Below, piece by piece: positions 18,861-29,109 of a DNA stretch of 40,247 nucleotides. Numbering within the stretch: the stretch's first letter is position 1; the number at the start of each line of letters is the position of its first letter. A program made the position numbers and the translations under genes. The DNA is from JBBDSH01 sp040905045 (GTDB lineage: Bacteria; Pseudomonadota; Gammaproteobacteria; Eutrophobiales; Eutrophobiaceae): assembly GCA_040905045.1 (NCBI GenBank), contig JBBDSH010000043.1, positions 1 to 40,247 on the forward strand, given 5' to 3'. The notes under the pieces are model-generated. The model ran no database searches. It saw only the letters and a program-made list of their open reading frames with translations, and was not told the origin of the DNA.

Positions 18861-19646
18861 ATGCAAACAATCGACGCGTATACACCTCAACAAATTGCGG
18901 AACTGGTAAACAGTGTCGGTATTAAAAAAGCCGGTCTCCCCTTGCTGCAGCTAATCACTCTGGGAGTGCTGGCCGGTGCTTTTATCGCCTTCGGCGGTAT
19001 GTTTAGCACGTTGGTGATTACCGACAGCACACTGGGCTTTGGACCAACACGTTTGCTGGGAGGGATTGCATTCAGCCTTGGTCTAATCCTTGTCATCATT
19101 GCCGGTGCCGAGCTTTTTACGGGAAACAACCTGATTGTCATCGCCTGGGCGGAACGAAAAATCACTACTACCCGGCTATTGAACAACTGGGTAATTGTAT
19201 TTTTAGCCAACTTTATCGGCGCCCTGGCCAGTGCCTGGTTTGTATCCATGTCCGGGAGTCTGGACATCGGCGGCGGTGCAGTTGCGGAAACGGCCGCCAA
19301 TATTGCCCGGGCCAAAGTCAATCTGGATTTTAGCGAAGCATTGATAAGAGGCCTGCTTTGCAACGCCCTGGTCTGCCTGGCAGTGTGGTTGAGTTACGCT
19401 TCGCACGATGCATCCGGAAAAATACTGGCGATTATTTTCCCCATTTCCGCTTTCGTTGCGTTGGGCTTCGAACATTCCATCGCCAATATGTATCTGATCG
19501 GCGTTGTAATTTTTGAAGGTGATGCCGGCATCACATTCAATGATCTGTTATTTAATCTCGTTCCCGTTACCATCGGCAATATTATTGGCGGAAGTATCTT
19601 TGTAGCCCTTGTGTACTGGATATGCTATTTACGAGATAGCCAATGA
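18861..19646 (+). CDS. Formate/nitrite transporter (FNT) family channel
   Basis: A 261-aa inner-membrane protein with six hydrophobic helices in the FNT pattern: AGAFIAFGGMFSTL (TM1), GAELFTGNN (the omega-loop region), ANFIGALASAW, RGLLCNALVCLAVWLS and GFEHSIANMYLIG, in which His205 corresponds to the pore histidine of FocA. FNT proteins form pentamers that pass formate, nitrite or hydrosulfide. The next gene downstream codes for a formate dehydrogenase, so formate is the likely substrate (inference from context). The start at 18861 has AAGG about 10 bases upstream. Confidence 0.9.
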   Translation: MQTIDAYTPQQIAELVNSVGIKKAGLPLLQLITLGVLAGAFIAFGGMFSTLVITDSTLGFGPTRLLGGIAFSLGLILVIIAGAELFTGNNLIVIAWAERKITTTRLLNNWVIVFLANFIGALASAWFVSMSGSLDIGGGAVAETAANIARAKVNLDFSEALIRGLLCNALVCLAVWLSYASHDASGKILAIIFPISAFVALGFEHSIANMYLIGVVIFEGDAGITFNDLLFNLVPVTIGNIIGGSIFVALVYWICYLRDSQ

Positions 19647-19729
19647 ATCATCATTCGTGATTAACAAGCGTGCTGGCGAGATGGGCCTGTCACGGTCCAC
19701 AAAATGTTTCAGAGACCCATGAAGGAAGG

Positions 19730-19735
19730 TATAAT
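19730..19735 (+). promoter_or_regulatory. Possible -10 element before the formate dehydrogenase gene
   Basis: GGTATAATCC holds a perfect TATAAT between the FNT gene and the dehydrogenase gene. No good -35 is seen at 17 bases; an activator may be needed. If used, transcription would start near 19742, which favours the TTG start at 19787 over the GTG at 19670. Confidence 0.3.
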
Positions 19736-19786
19736 CCTTCTCAATACCATCCAGGATGTTTATTTATCAAAAGAAATTACTATCGC

Positions 19787-22588
19787 TTGAATAATGACAA
19801 CAGACAAACCGTACAGTTGACCGTTGACGGACGTGCCATAACGGCCAATGAGGGCGAACTACTGATCGATGTCCTCTACCGGGAAGGAATCAGAATTCCC
19901 TCGTTGTGTTACAGCCCCGGCCTCAGCCGTCCCGGGTCCTGCCGTTCCTGCCTGGTGGAGATCGAAGGTACAAAGGGCTCCAAACCCGCCTGTGAGATCA
20001 GCGTTGAGAACAATATGCAGATCAGGGCGGAATCGCCGAGTCTGGAAAGAGAACATAAGATCATTTTGTCTCTGCTGCTGGAGCACTACGCGGACGACAA
20101 TCACGATCCGGAGATGATAGACCACACGGAATTCGGCTACTGGCTACGGCGTTACGATCTGCAGCCGCCGACTTCGAAACATCACAAACTGCTTTATTCC
20201 GACGACAGCGACCCGCACCCCGCCATCCGCGTCAATCTGAATAAATGCATTCTCTGCACCCGCTGCATCCGCGCTTGCTCGGAGATCCAGGGCCGTTTCG
20301 TCTGGGGACTGGCGGATCGCTCGGACAAAACCCGTATTACCGCAGGCAATGACGAGACCATGCTGGACGCCCGCTGTGAATCCTGTGGTGCCTGCGTGGC
20401 TTACTGTCCGACCGGCGCACTCTCCGATCGTAATGCAGCGCCCGACTTCCAGGCGGACGAGAAAGTCATGACCACCTGTTCCTACTGCGGCGTCGGCTGC
20501 AATTTCGATCTCAACATCAAGAACGGTCGCCTGCGTCACGTGACGGCCAATCCCCATGCGCCGGTAAACGGCATGCATCTGTGTGTAAAGGGGCGTTACG
20601 GATTCGATTTCGTTCACCATCCGGATCGCTTAACCCGGCCCATGGTCCGGGAATGGGTGCTGCAAGGAACGCAAAGATCTCAGTGCGGGGATCGAGGCAA
20701 GTGGGTAAGCGTGAGTTGGGACCGGGCGCTGGATGTGGTGGCGCGACGGTTTAGCGCTATTATCGATGAATCCGGGCCGGACGCCCTGGGGATTTTTTCT
20801 TCGGCCAAGTGCACCAACGAAGAAAACTATCTCATGCAGAAATTCGCTCGCCAGGTGATTGGCACGCACAATATCGATCACTGCGCCCGCCTGTGCCATT
20901 CTTCCACAGTGGCAGGCCTGGCCGCGGCCTTCGGCTCCGGCGCCATGTCCAACACCATGGCCGACGTCGCTGGTCAGGCATGGGCCTTGTTCGTGATCGG
21001 CTCCAATACCACCGAGCAGCATCCGGTCTTCGGCTCCATGCTGCGCCAGGCCGTGCACCAGCGCGGCGCCCGGTTGGTTGTCGCCGACCCGCGCCGCATC
21101 GATCTGGCCGAGTTCGCGGAATTGCATCTCCAGCACAAACCCGGTACCGACATTGCCCTGGTAAACGGCCTCATGCATATAATTATTGAGAACGGCCTGC
21201 AGGATGAGGCATTCATCAACGCCCGCACCCAAGACTATGACGCATTTCGCGACTCGTTAAAGAAATACACCCCCCACCACGTCAGCAGCATCACCGGCGT
21301 GCCCGCCGGGGATATTGTCAAGGCAGCGGAAATCCTGGGCACCGTCAAACCCATGGCAGTGATCTGGTCCATGGGCATTACCCAGCATACCGTCGGTGTG
21401 CAGAATGTCTTCAGCCTGGCCAACCTTCAAATGCTCACCGGCAACATGGGTATACCGGGCGGAGGGGTCAATCCGTTACGCGGCCAGAACAATGTCCAGG
21501 GTGCTTGTGACATGGGCGCCCTGGCCAATGTTTTCCCCGGTTACCAGTCGGTCACCGATGAAAACGCCCGCAAGAAATTCAATCGGGCGTGGGCACTTTC
21601 CAACCGCAATGAGCTATTTGGCCCAAAACCGGGACTCACCATCACCGAGATGGTCGACGGTGCCCTGGAGGGATCCATCCGCGGTTTCTACATCCTCGGC
21701 GAGAATCCGATCATGTCGGACCCGGACGTAAACAATGTGCGTAAGGCCCTGGCCAACGCCGAATTTACAGTTCTACAGGAGATTTTCCCTTCCGAGACCG
21801 CCGACTACGCCGACGTTCTTCTGCCCGGCGTCAGTTTTGCGGAGAAGGACGGCACCTTCACCAATACTGAACGACGCATCCAGTTGATCCACAATGCCGT
21901 CATCTCGCCGGGCAAGGCCAGAGAAGACTGGGCCATCACTACCGATCTCGCCCGGCGCATGCTCAAGTTTCGGAACCTGGAACCAACCGGTGAGTATGCA
22001 AAATGGGTTTATTCCTCCTCCGCTGCCATCATGGAAGAAATTACAGCGCTGACTCCTTCCTACGCGGGCGTTTCCCACGAACGCCTTCAAAACGGTGAGC
22101 AGTTGTACTGGCCGGTGAAGAACAAGCAGCATCGCGGCACACCGATCCTGCACATGGGGAAATTTACAAGGGGAAAGGGTTTGTTCCATATAGCAGAACA
22201 TCTGCCGGCGAAGGAGTTGCCGGATGCAGACTTTCCTCTCTGTCTGACTACGGGCCGGGTGTTGTATCACTGGCACGGAGCCGAGATGACCCGGCGCTCG
22301 ATACCCCTTGCCGCTCTATATCCGGAGACGCTGGTGGAGATATCCCGGGAAGACGCCGCCCGCCTGAACATTGAAAACGGCCAGACTGTTCGTCTGGTCT
22401 CCCGACGCGGCGAAATGATTGCAACCGCCGACATCAGTGATCGCGTTCCGACGGGTCTGGTGTTCGGCAATTTCCATTTTCCCGATGAGGCCAACGTCAA
22501 CAATCTTACCATCAATGCCGTGGACCCGATCGCCAAAATTCCGGAATACAAAGTCTGCGCCGTTAAAATCGAGACGCGGCTGCGGTAA
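19787..22588 (+). CDS. Molybdenum formate dehydrogenase, alpha subunit (cysteine type)
   Basis: About 933 aa from a TTG at 19787 (LNNDNRQTVQLTVDG). The frame is open back to a GTG at 19670, but that stretch shows no family similarity. Domains in order: N-terminal 2Fe-2S ferredoxin (Cys41, 52, 55, 69); a His-rich segment; two 4Fe-4S clusters (CILCTRCIRAC, then CESCGACVAYC); the Mo-bis-MGD catalytic domain with its own 4Fe-4S (CSYCGVGC plus Cys266), the active-site motif DHCARLCHSSTV, NMGIPGGGVNPLRGQNNVQG and a C-terminal molydopterin-binding domain. The Mo ligand is Cys370, not selenocysteine. The architecture matches alpha subunits of NAD-linked formate dehydrogenases (FdsA-like), yet no flavin/NAD subunits or FdhD are adjacent, so the electron acceptor is unknown. 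The cluster arrangement and the FNT neighbour support formate oxidation. Confidence 0.9.
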   Translation: MNNDNRQTVQLTVDGRAITANEGELLIDVLYREGIRIPSLCYSPGLSRPGSCRSCLVEIEGTKGSKPACEISVENNMQIRAESPSLEREHKIILSLLLEHYADDNHDPEMIDHTEFGYWLRRYDLQPPTSKHHKLLYSDDSDPHPAIRVNLNKCILCTRCIRACSEIQGRFVWGLADRSDKTRITAGNDETMLDARCESCGACVAYCPTGALSDRNAAPDFQADEKVMTTCSYCGVGCNFDLNIKNGRLRHVTANPHAPVNGMHLCVKGRYGFDFVHHPDRLTRPMVREWVLQGTQRSQCGDRGKWVSVSWDRALDVVARRFSAIIDESGPDALGIFSSAKCTNEENYLMQKFARQVIGTHNIDHCARLCHSSTVAGLAAAFGSGAMSNTMADVAGQAWALFVIGSNTTEQHPVFGSMLRQAVHQRGARLVVADPRRIDLAEFAELHLQHKPGTDIALVNGLMHIIIENGLQDEAFINARTQDYDAFRDSLKKYTPHHVSSITGVPAGDIVKAAEILGTVKPMAVIWSMGITQHTVGVQNVFSLANLQMLTGNMGIPGGGVNPLRGQNNVQGACDMGALANVFPGYQSVTDENARKKFNRAWALSNRNELFGPKPGLTITEMVDGALEGSIRGFYILGENPIMSDPDVNNVRKALANAEFTVLQEIFPSETADYADVLLPGVSFAEKDGTFTNTERRIQLIHNAVISPGKAREDWAITTDLARRMLKFRNLEPTGEYAKWVYSSSAAIMEEITALTPSYAGVSHERLQNGEQLYWPVKNKQHRGTPILHMGKFTRGKGLFHIAEHLPAKELPDADFPLCLTTGRVLYHWHGAEMTRRSIPLAALYPETLVEISREDAARLNIENGQTVRLVSRRGEMIATADISDRVPTGLVFGNFHFPDEANVNNLTINAVDPIAKIPEYKVCAVKIETRLR

Positions 22589-22888
22589 GACATTACAGGC
22601 ATAACCACGAACCAGAGACAACACGGCGCATTCTGCCCTCACCATGTCCGGTATGCGTCTAAACAGGTGTTCTGAATTCCGATCCGCCAGTGGTTGCAGC
22701 CCGGCGAGTGACGTCGCAGATTCAGGAGAACGGGTTCATGGAGCATTTCCGTTCACTGAGCCATTCCTTGCCCATTCCCGGACTCATCCATGGCGCTGTT
22801 CGATTCAACACCTTGCACCCATCCTCTCCTCAGCAAACGACAGCTGTTCGTGTGAAATCCGGAAAATGTCTTTAGACCGCGACAATTC
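22589..22888. other. Intergenic region after the formate dehydrogenase gene
   Basis: Exactly 300 bases with no recognisable gene. A plus-strand reading with MEHFRSLSHSLPIPGLIHG is preceded by AGGAGAACGGGTTC at about 22724-22738, so a short peptide cannot be excluded, but nothing else supports it. No clear terminator for the dehydrogenase gene is visible. Confidence 0.3.
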
Positions 22889-22925
22889 TTGATCTGGATC
22901 ATATTGGCAGAGACTGGTCTATAAT
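22889..22925 (+). promoter_or_regulatory. FNR/ANR-like box with -10 element
   Basis: TTGATCTGGATCAT at 22889-22902 matches the FNR/ANR consensus TTGAT-N4-ATCAA in 9 of 10 positions. TATAAT at 22920-22925 follows. The box is centred about 37-41 bases before the likely transcription start, near the position for activation by FNR-type regulators. The first downstream ORF starts at 22958. Confidence 0.65.
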
Positions 22926-22957
22926 AGTTTTTTGCTTGAATTAGAAAGGTAACATTG

Positions 22958-23005
22958 ATGGCTGCATTGTTCGAACAACCTGGATTCTTCAGGAACACCC
23001 GATGA
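22958..23005 (+). CDS. Putative 15-aa leader peptide coupled to the next ORF
   Basis: ATG at 22958, preceded by AAGG about 8 bases upstream, encodes MAALFEQPGFFRNTR. Its TGA overlaps the ATG of the 62-aa ORF in the sequence ATGA (23002-23005). The overlap and its place just after an FNR-type promoter suggest translational coupling. Length alone gives little statistical support. Confidence 0.3.
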   Translation: MAALFEQPGFFRNTR

Positions 23006-23190
23006 AGAAGCGGATAATAGTCAAAGAACCTATGATTTTATATGACAGCGTCGCGCTGGAGTCCGGTGAATATATCGTAACTAACGCGGCCGGAGTTTCA
23101 GGTTTTCTGGAAATTGATGCGACGCATTATATTCTGATTGATGTAAAAGGAGATCTCCTGATTCTTACGCTTATCTTGCATTTATATTGA
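23002..23190 (+). CDS. Hypothetical small protein (62 aa) downstream of an FNR-like site
   Basis: The protein begins MKKRIIVKEPMILYDSVALE, has a middle that looks like a small beta-rich fold (EYIVTNAAGVSGFLEID, THYILIDVKGD) and ends in a hydrophobic LLILTLILHLY that could be a membrane tail. AGGA lies about 8 bases before the ATG. No family is recognised. It is the only open frame of note downstream of the FNR-like site, so it may be expressed under low oxygen (inference). It is convergent with the symporter gene, 26 bases away. Confidence 0.4.
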   Translation: MKKRIIVKEPMILYDSVALESGEYIVTNAAGVSGFLEIDATHYILIDVKGDLLILTLILHLY

Positions 23191-23216
23191 TGGAATAACT
23201 GATCGGGGGAATGGCA

Positions 23217-24566
23217 TCAGCCGGACACCTCGGCCGGGCTCTGCACTTCGGCCCCGAGCCAGCGGTGCATGATTACACAGGCAACCAGATCCCCGGTGAC
23301 ATTGACGGCGGTCCGGCACATGTCCAACAACCTGTCCACGCCCATGATCAGGGCGATCCCCGCCGCCGGGATGCCGACGGAATTCAGGATCATGGCCAGA
23401 ATGACGATACCGACGCCGGGCGTGGCCGGTGAACCGATGGACGCCCCCACGGCCACAACCACCAGAACCAGCATGCCGGCGGGGGTGATATCGATGCCGA
23501 ACACCTGGGCCAGGAAAATGGCGGCCACGCCCTGGTAAAGCGCCGTACCGTTCATGTTGATGGTGGCGCCGACAGGGATGACGAACCGGGCGATGGATGG
23601 TGCCACGCCGAGTTTTTCCTCCGCGGTTTTAATGGACAGCGGCATCACGGCGGCGGAGCTGGAAGTGGAGAATGCCAGCAACAAGACATCGCGACTCCGT
23701 CGAAGAAAATCCAGCGGCTGGAAGGTGGCGGTTATGACGAGGAGCAGCATGTACAGCACCAGCAACAGGACCAACCCCGCCAGGACGGTACAGACGTATA
23801 CCGCCATTCCCAGCAGCGCTTCCAGCCCTATCCTCGAGGTTAATTGCGCGATCAGGCCGAATACCGCCAGCGGTGCCAGCCACATGGCGCCGCGGACCAC
23901 GGTCATGCAAATCTCCTGGAGGGAACCGAGAAACTCGAGCATGGGCCTGGAACGTTCCGGCGGCGTCATGATCAGGGCCAGACCGAAGACAACGGCGAAG
24001 ATCACCACCTGCAGCATCTGGCCCTCGACCATGGAAGTGAGCGGATTCGCCGGAAAGAGTTCGACGAGATGTCCCGGAATATCGGTAAACGTCACCGCCG
24101 TATCATTTGCGGCGGCCGGCATCGTTCCGGACATGGACTCCTGCACCATGCGGCTGTCGATGTAATGCCCGGGTTTGATCAACAGGGCCAGATTGACGCC
24201 GATGATAATAGCGATGGTTGTAGTCACCACGAAGAACCCGACCACCCACAGCCCCAACCGCTTCAATTGTTCGACACTCTCCGTCGAACACAGGCCCATG
24301 ATGATGGAGGCAAACACCAGGGGAATAACGATCATCTGGATCAATACCAGAAACAGCCTGCCCGGCAGAGCCAGCCAGTCGCCAACGACCAGCGCGGCCT
24401 CCCTCTCGAGAAGACCCACCGACGGACCGAGCAGTATGCCGACGATAACACCCAGTCCCATGCCTATCAGGACTTTCAGCCAGAGCCGGCCGGCAACCAG
24501 TCGGTTCAGATGGTCGCTGAGATTCTTCAGGGAGCGGGGCTGAAGTTGTTCAAGGGAATCAAACAT
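23217..24566 (-). CDS. Dicarboxylate/amino acid:cation symporter (DAACS family)
   Basis: A 449-aa inner-membrane protein of the GltP/DctA/glutamate transporter family. The three substrate and ion motifs are intact: the serine-rich hairpin AFSTSSSAAVMPLS, NMNGTALYQG in TM7, and MGVDRLLDMCRTAVNVTGD in TM8, where Asp and Arg contact the substrate. The family takes up glutamate, aspartate or C4-dicarboxylates with Na or H; the Arg in the TM8 motif is consistent with acidic substrates, but the exact one is unknown. There are about eight TM helices plus two re-entrant hairpins. It is separated from dapB by 88 bases on the same strand. Confidence 0.9.
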   Translation of the reverse strand: MFDSLEQLQPRSLKNLSDHLNRLVAGRLWLKVLIGMGLGVIVGILLGPSVGLLEREAALVVGDWLALPGRLFLVLIQMIVIPLVFASIIMGLCSTESVEQLKRLGLWVVGFFVVTTTIAIIIGVNLALLIKPGHYIDSRMVQESMSGTMPAAANDTAVTFTDIPGHLVELFPANPLTSMVEGQMLQVVIFAVVFGLALIMTPPERSRPMLEFLGSLQEICMTVVRGAMWLAPLAVFGLIAQLTSRIGLEALLGMAVYVCTVLAGLVLLLVLYMLLLVITATFQPLDFLRRSRDVLLLAFSTSSSAAVMPLSIKTAEEKLGVAPSIARFVIPVGATINMNGTALYQGVAAIFLAQVFGIDITPAGMLVLVVVAVGASIGSPATPGVGIVILAMILNSVGIPAAGIALIMGVDRLLDMCRTAVNVTGDLVACVIMHRWLGAEVQSPAEVSG

Positions 24567-24654
24567 GACTGAAAATCTTTTTGCTGCCGAATGATAAACG
24601 GATTGGCAAGAATCAGCTTGGTTTTAAGTATTTCCGGAGAAGGTAATCCAGCTT

Positions 24655-25458
24655 TCAATCCAGACCCAGCACATCCTGCATGTCATAAACACCGTTGTCC
24701 CGGTCCATGATCCAGCGCGCCGCGCGGACGGCACCGTTGGCGAAGGTCTTGCGGCTGGAAGCCTTGTGGGTAATCTCGACACGCTCACCGGCAGAGGCAA
24801 ACATGACGGTATGATCGCCGACGATATCGCCGGCGCGAATGGTTTCGAAGCCGATGGTTTTCGGATCGCGCACGCCGGTATGCCCTTCCCGTCCGTACAC
24901 GGCGCAGTCTTTCAGGTCACGACCCAGCTCCGAGGCGATAATTTCACCCAGACGCACCGCCGTACCCGAGGGGGCGTCCTTTTTCTGGTTGTGATGCGCC
25001 TCGATGATCTCGATATCCGTATCCTCGCCGATGATTCGCGCGGCCAACTGGGTCAGTTTGAAGATCAGATTGACGCCGATGCTCATATTCGGCGCGAACA
25101 CAATGGCGATATCCTTGCCGGCGGCATGAATCTTCTTTTTCTGATTGTCGTCCAGGCCGGTGGTGCCGATGACCACTCTCCGGCCTGCCTTGCGGCATTT
25201 CTCGACATTACCGATCACGGCTTCGGCCAGGGTAAAATCGATAAGGACGTCAAAATCATCAATGACGGAATCGATATCCATGACAATATCGACGCCCAGC
25301 TTGCCGATACCGGCTGTCTCCCCCGCATCATTACCCAGTTCGGGTGATGCGGCATGCTCAATCGCGGCACCGACAACGACCCCGTCGGTCTCCCGGCAGA
25401 CTTCGAGGATGGTCTTGCCCATGCGCCCGGCGGCGCCGGCGACGGCGATTCGGATCAT
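24655..25458 (-). CDS. dapB: 4-hydroxy-tetrahydrodipicolinate reductase
   Basis: A 267-aa enzyme of lysine and meso-diaminopimelate synthesis, reducing hydroxy-tetrahydrodipicolinate with NAD(P)H in the cytoplasm. The N-terminal Rossmann motif is AVAGAAGRMGK; DFT at 74-76 and GTTG at 98-101 shape the cofactor site. The substrate region IIEAHHNQKKDAPSGTA contains the catalytic His155-His156 and Lys159. Length is normal for the family (about 270). It follows dnaJ on the minus strand after about 200 bases filled by heptad repeats, the gammaproteobacterial dnaJ-dapB order. Confidence 0.95.
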   Translation of the reverse strand: MIRIAVAGAAGRMGKTILEVCRETDGVVVGAAIEHAASPELGNDAGETAGIGKLGVDIVMDIDSVIDDFDVLIDFTLAEAVIGNVEKCRKAGRRVVIGTTGLDDNQKKKIHAAGKDIAIVFAPNMSIGVNLIFKLTQLAARIIGEDTDIEIIEAHHNQKKDAPSGTAVRLGEIIASELGRDLKDCAVYGREGHTGVRDPKTIGFETIRAGDIVGDHTVMFASAGERVEITHKASSRKTFANGAVRAARWIMDRDNGVYDMQDVLGLD

Positions 25459-25512
25459 TATGACTGCCTTTTCACGTATAGAAGATGGTTTATCTTAGCA
25501 GAACTGCCGGGC

Positions 25513-25658
25513 GCGTGGCTCGTGGTTCGTGGCTCGTAGCTGGTGGCCTGGTAGCTCGTATTCCGGATACTGTTCTTCGTGATCAGTATCAGCAACATAG
25601 TCAACAAACAGTTCAAAGTTTAGTTCTGCGAGCCACGAGGAACAAGCCACGAGCCACG
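25513..25658. repeat. Heptad hairpin, family B (GTGGCTS), dnaJ-dapB gap
   Basis: The left arm (25513-25560) has units GTGGCTC, GTGGTTC, GTGGCTC, GTAGCTG, GTGGCCT. The right arm (25629-25658) is the inverted form, CGAGCCACGAGG then AACAAGCCACGAGCCACGG. It starts 4 bases after the dnaJ TAA in the direction of transcription. The loop is about 68 bases. Confidence 0.8.
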
Positions 25659-25661
25659 GTT

Positions 25662-26795
25662 TTACTGCGTCATTTCCTCAAAAAACTTTTTCACGCCATC
25701 CAGCCAGCTGCTGGCGCGGGGGCTGTGTTTGGCACTGTTCTCGTTCATGCTCTCTTCAAACTCTTTCAGCAGTTCCTTCTGTTTCTTGTTGAGTTTCACC
25801 GGCGTTTCCACCACGACCCGGCAAATTAAATCACCCTTGGAGGAATTGCGCACGGAGCGCACGCCCTTGCCGCGCAGACGGAACAACTTGCCGCTCTGGG
25901 TCTCCGCAGGCACCTTGAGCTTGACCTTGCCGTCCAGTGTTGGCACTTCCAGTTCACCGCCCAGGGCCGCGGTGGCGATACTGATGGGGACATCGCAGTG
26001 CAGATCGGTACCGTCGCGAGTGAATATGGGGTGTTCCCTGACCCGGATATGAACATAAAGGTCCCCCTCCGGACCGCCGTTTTCACCGGCCTCGCCCTCA
26101 CCGTTCAGCCGGATACGATCACCGCTGTCGACACCCGGCGGGATCTTGACGGAAACGGTCTTGTTTTCCCGCACGCGGCCGTCACCGTGACATGTGCCGC
26201 AGGGGTCATTGACGATCTTGCCCTTGCCGCGGCATTGCGGGCAGGTCTGTTGCACGGAAAAGAAACCCTGCTGCATGCGTACCTGACCCATGCCGTCGCA
26301 GGTGGGGCAGTTGACCGGACTGGAACCCTTTTTGGCGCCGCTGCCGTTGCAGACATGGCAATGGACATGCCTGGGTATACGGATCTTGATGGTGGTTCCG
26401 GCAACCGCCTCTTCCAGGCTCAGTTCCAGGTCGTAACGCAGATCGGCGCCGCGGAATACCCGCTCGCCGCCGCGGCCGCCGCCGAAAATATCGCCGAAGA
26501 CACTGTCGAAGATATCGCCCAGGCCACCGCCACCGAAACCACCGCCGCCGAATCCGCCGGCCCCGCCATCGACACCGGCATGGCCGAACTGATCATAAGC
26601 CGATCGCTTGCGTTCGTCCGACAGCACATCGTAGGCGGTCTGGACTTCCTTGAACTTGTCGACGGCGTCCTGATCGTCGGGATTGCGATCGGGATGGTAC
26701 TTCATCGCCAGCCGGCGATACGCCTTCTTGATTTCTGAATCGGAGGCGTTTCTGGAAACCCCCAGTACGTCGTAGTAATCGCGTTTGTCAGCCAT
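25662..26795 (-). CDS. dnaJ: Chaperone DnaJ (type I Hsp40)
   Basis: A 377-aa co-chaperone that delivers clients to DnaK and stimulates its ATPase. The J domain has the HPD motif at 34-36; a Gly/Phe-rich region spans about 74-110 (GGFGGGGFGGGG). The zinc region has all four CxxCxGxG repeats: CHVCNGSG (Cys146/149), CPTCDGMG (163/166), CPQCRGKG (185/188) and CGTCHGDG (199/202). The C-terminal beta domains follow. Length matches E. coli DnaJ (376). It lies downstream of dnaK with about 150 bases between that hold a heptad hairpin. Confidence 0.97.
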   Translation of the reverse strand: MADKRDYYDVLGVSRNASDSEIKKAYRRLAMKYHPDRNPDDQDAVDKFKEVQTAYDVLSDERKRSAYDQFGHAGVDGGAGGFGGGGFGGGGLGDIFDSVFGDIFGGGRGGERVFRGADLRYDLELSLEEAVAGTTIKIRIPRHVHCHVCNGSGAKKGSSPVNCPTCDGMGQVRMQQGFFSVQQTCPQCRGKGKIVNDPCGTCHGDGRVRENKTVSVKIPPGVDSGDRIRLNGEGEAGENGGPEGDLYVHIRVREHPIFTRDGTDLHCDVPISIATAALGGELEVPTLDGKVKLKVPAETQSGKLFRLRGKGVRSVRNSSKGDLICRVVVETPVKLNKKQKELLKEFEESMNENSAKHSPRASSWLDGVKKFFEEMTQ

Positions 26796-26887
26796 GCCCG
26801 CTCGTTACTCTTCGTTGTTGTCTGTACTCCCGTTCAACATGACACAGCCCGGTAACAGAACAGTCTATTACCGGGCCGTCACTCACG

Positions 26888-26946
26888 CGTGGCTCGTGGC
26901 TGGTGGCTCGTTTTTACGAGCCACGAGTATCGAGCCACCAGCCACG
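26888..26946. repeat. Heptad hairpin, family B, dnaK-dnaJ gap
   Basis: The left arm is 26888-26910 (CGTGGCTCGTGGCTGGTGG then CTCG), the loop only about 5 bases (TTTTT), and the right arm 26916-26946. In the transcribed (minus) direction it starts directly after the dnaK TAA. This is the most compact hairpin of the family and has an A-run rather than a T-run in the transcribed loop, so it is not a textbook terminator. Confidence 0.85.
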
Positions 26947-28875
<1,929 letters not shown>

Positions 28876-28941
28876 AATCTTTCTCCGGAATTCCTAAATG
28901 TTTGATGTTTAAATATTTCTCTAAAGCTTCGTGATAGCTTC

Positions 28942-28971
28942 TATATGCGGGCGCCTGGCCGGAAATTCAAG
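28942..28971 (-). promoter_or_regulatory. Sigma-32 heat-shock promoter of dnaK
   Basis: On the minus strand CTTGAA (28966-28971), a 14-base spacer and CCCGCATATA (28942-28951) closely follow the sigma-32 consensus CTTGAA-N13-17-CCCCATNT. Transcription would start near 28935, about 60 bases before the dnaK ATG. The heptad hairpin lies immediately upstream, separating this promoter from grpE. Confidence 0.75.
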
Positions 28972-28978
28972 CCCCTCT

Positions 28979-29106
28979 GGTGGCTCGTGGCTCGTGGCTG
29001 GTAAGGCTACTCTGAATGAAATTTGTCATTATCAACTCCAGCCGTGATGGAATACGGAAATCCAGGGCTGCCGTTACGAGCCACCAGTCACGAGCCACCA
29101 GCCACT
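28979..29106. repeat. Heptad hairpin, family B, grpE-dnaK gap
   Basis: The left arm (28979-29001) reads GGTGGCTCGTGGCTCG then TGGCTGG. The right arm (29075-29106) has exact 7-base units CGAGCCA, CCAGTCA, CGAGCCA, CCAGCCA. It starts about 4 bases after the grpE stop codon in the direction of transcription and ends 8 bases before the dnaK heat-shock promoter. Confidence 0.85.
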
Positions 29107-29109
29107 GAC

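Noticed and set aside
18622..18909. Plus-strand 95-codon frame overlapping the start of the FNT gene
   Set aside because: No ribosome binding site, no recognised motif, and it overlaps a well-supported gene in another frame.
20880..20930. Selenocysteine at the formate dehydrogenase active site
   Set aside because: The codon at the metal-ligand position is a normal Cys codon (TGC) in CGCCTGTGCCAT; there is no in-frame TGA.
22690..22875. 61-codon frame after the formate dehydrogenase gene
   Set aside because: It is not in a clear operon position and has no family match; only an internal ATG has a ribosome-site-like sequence.
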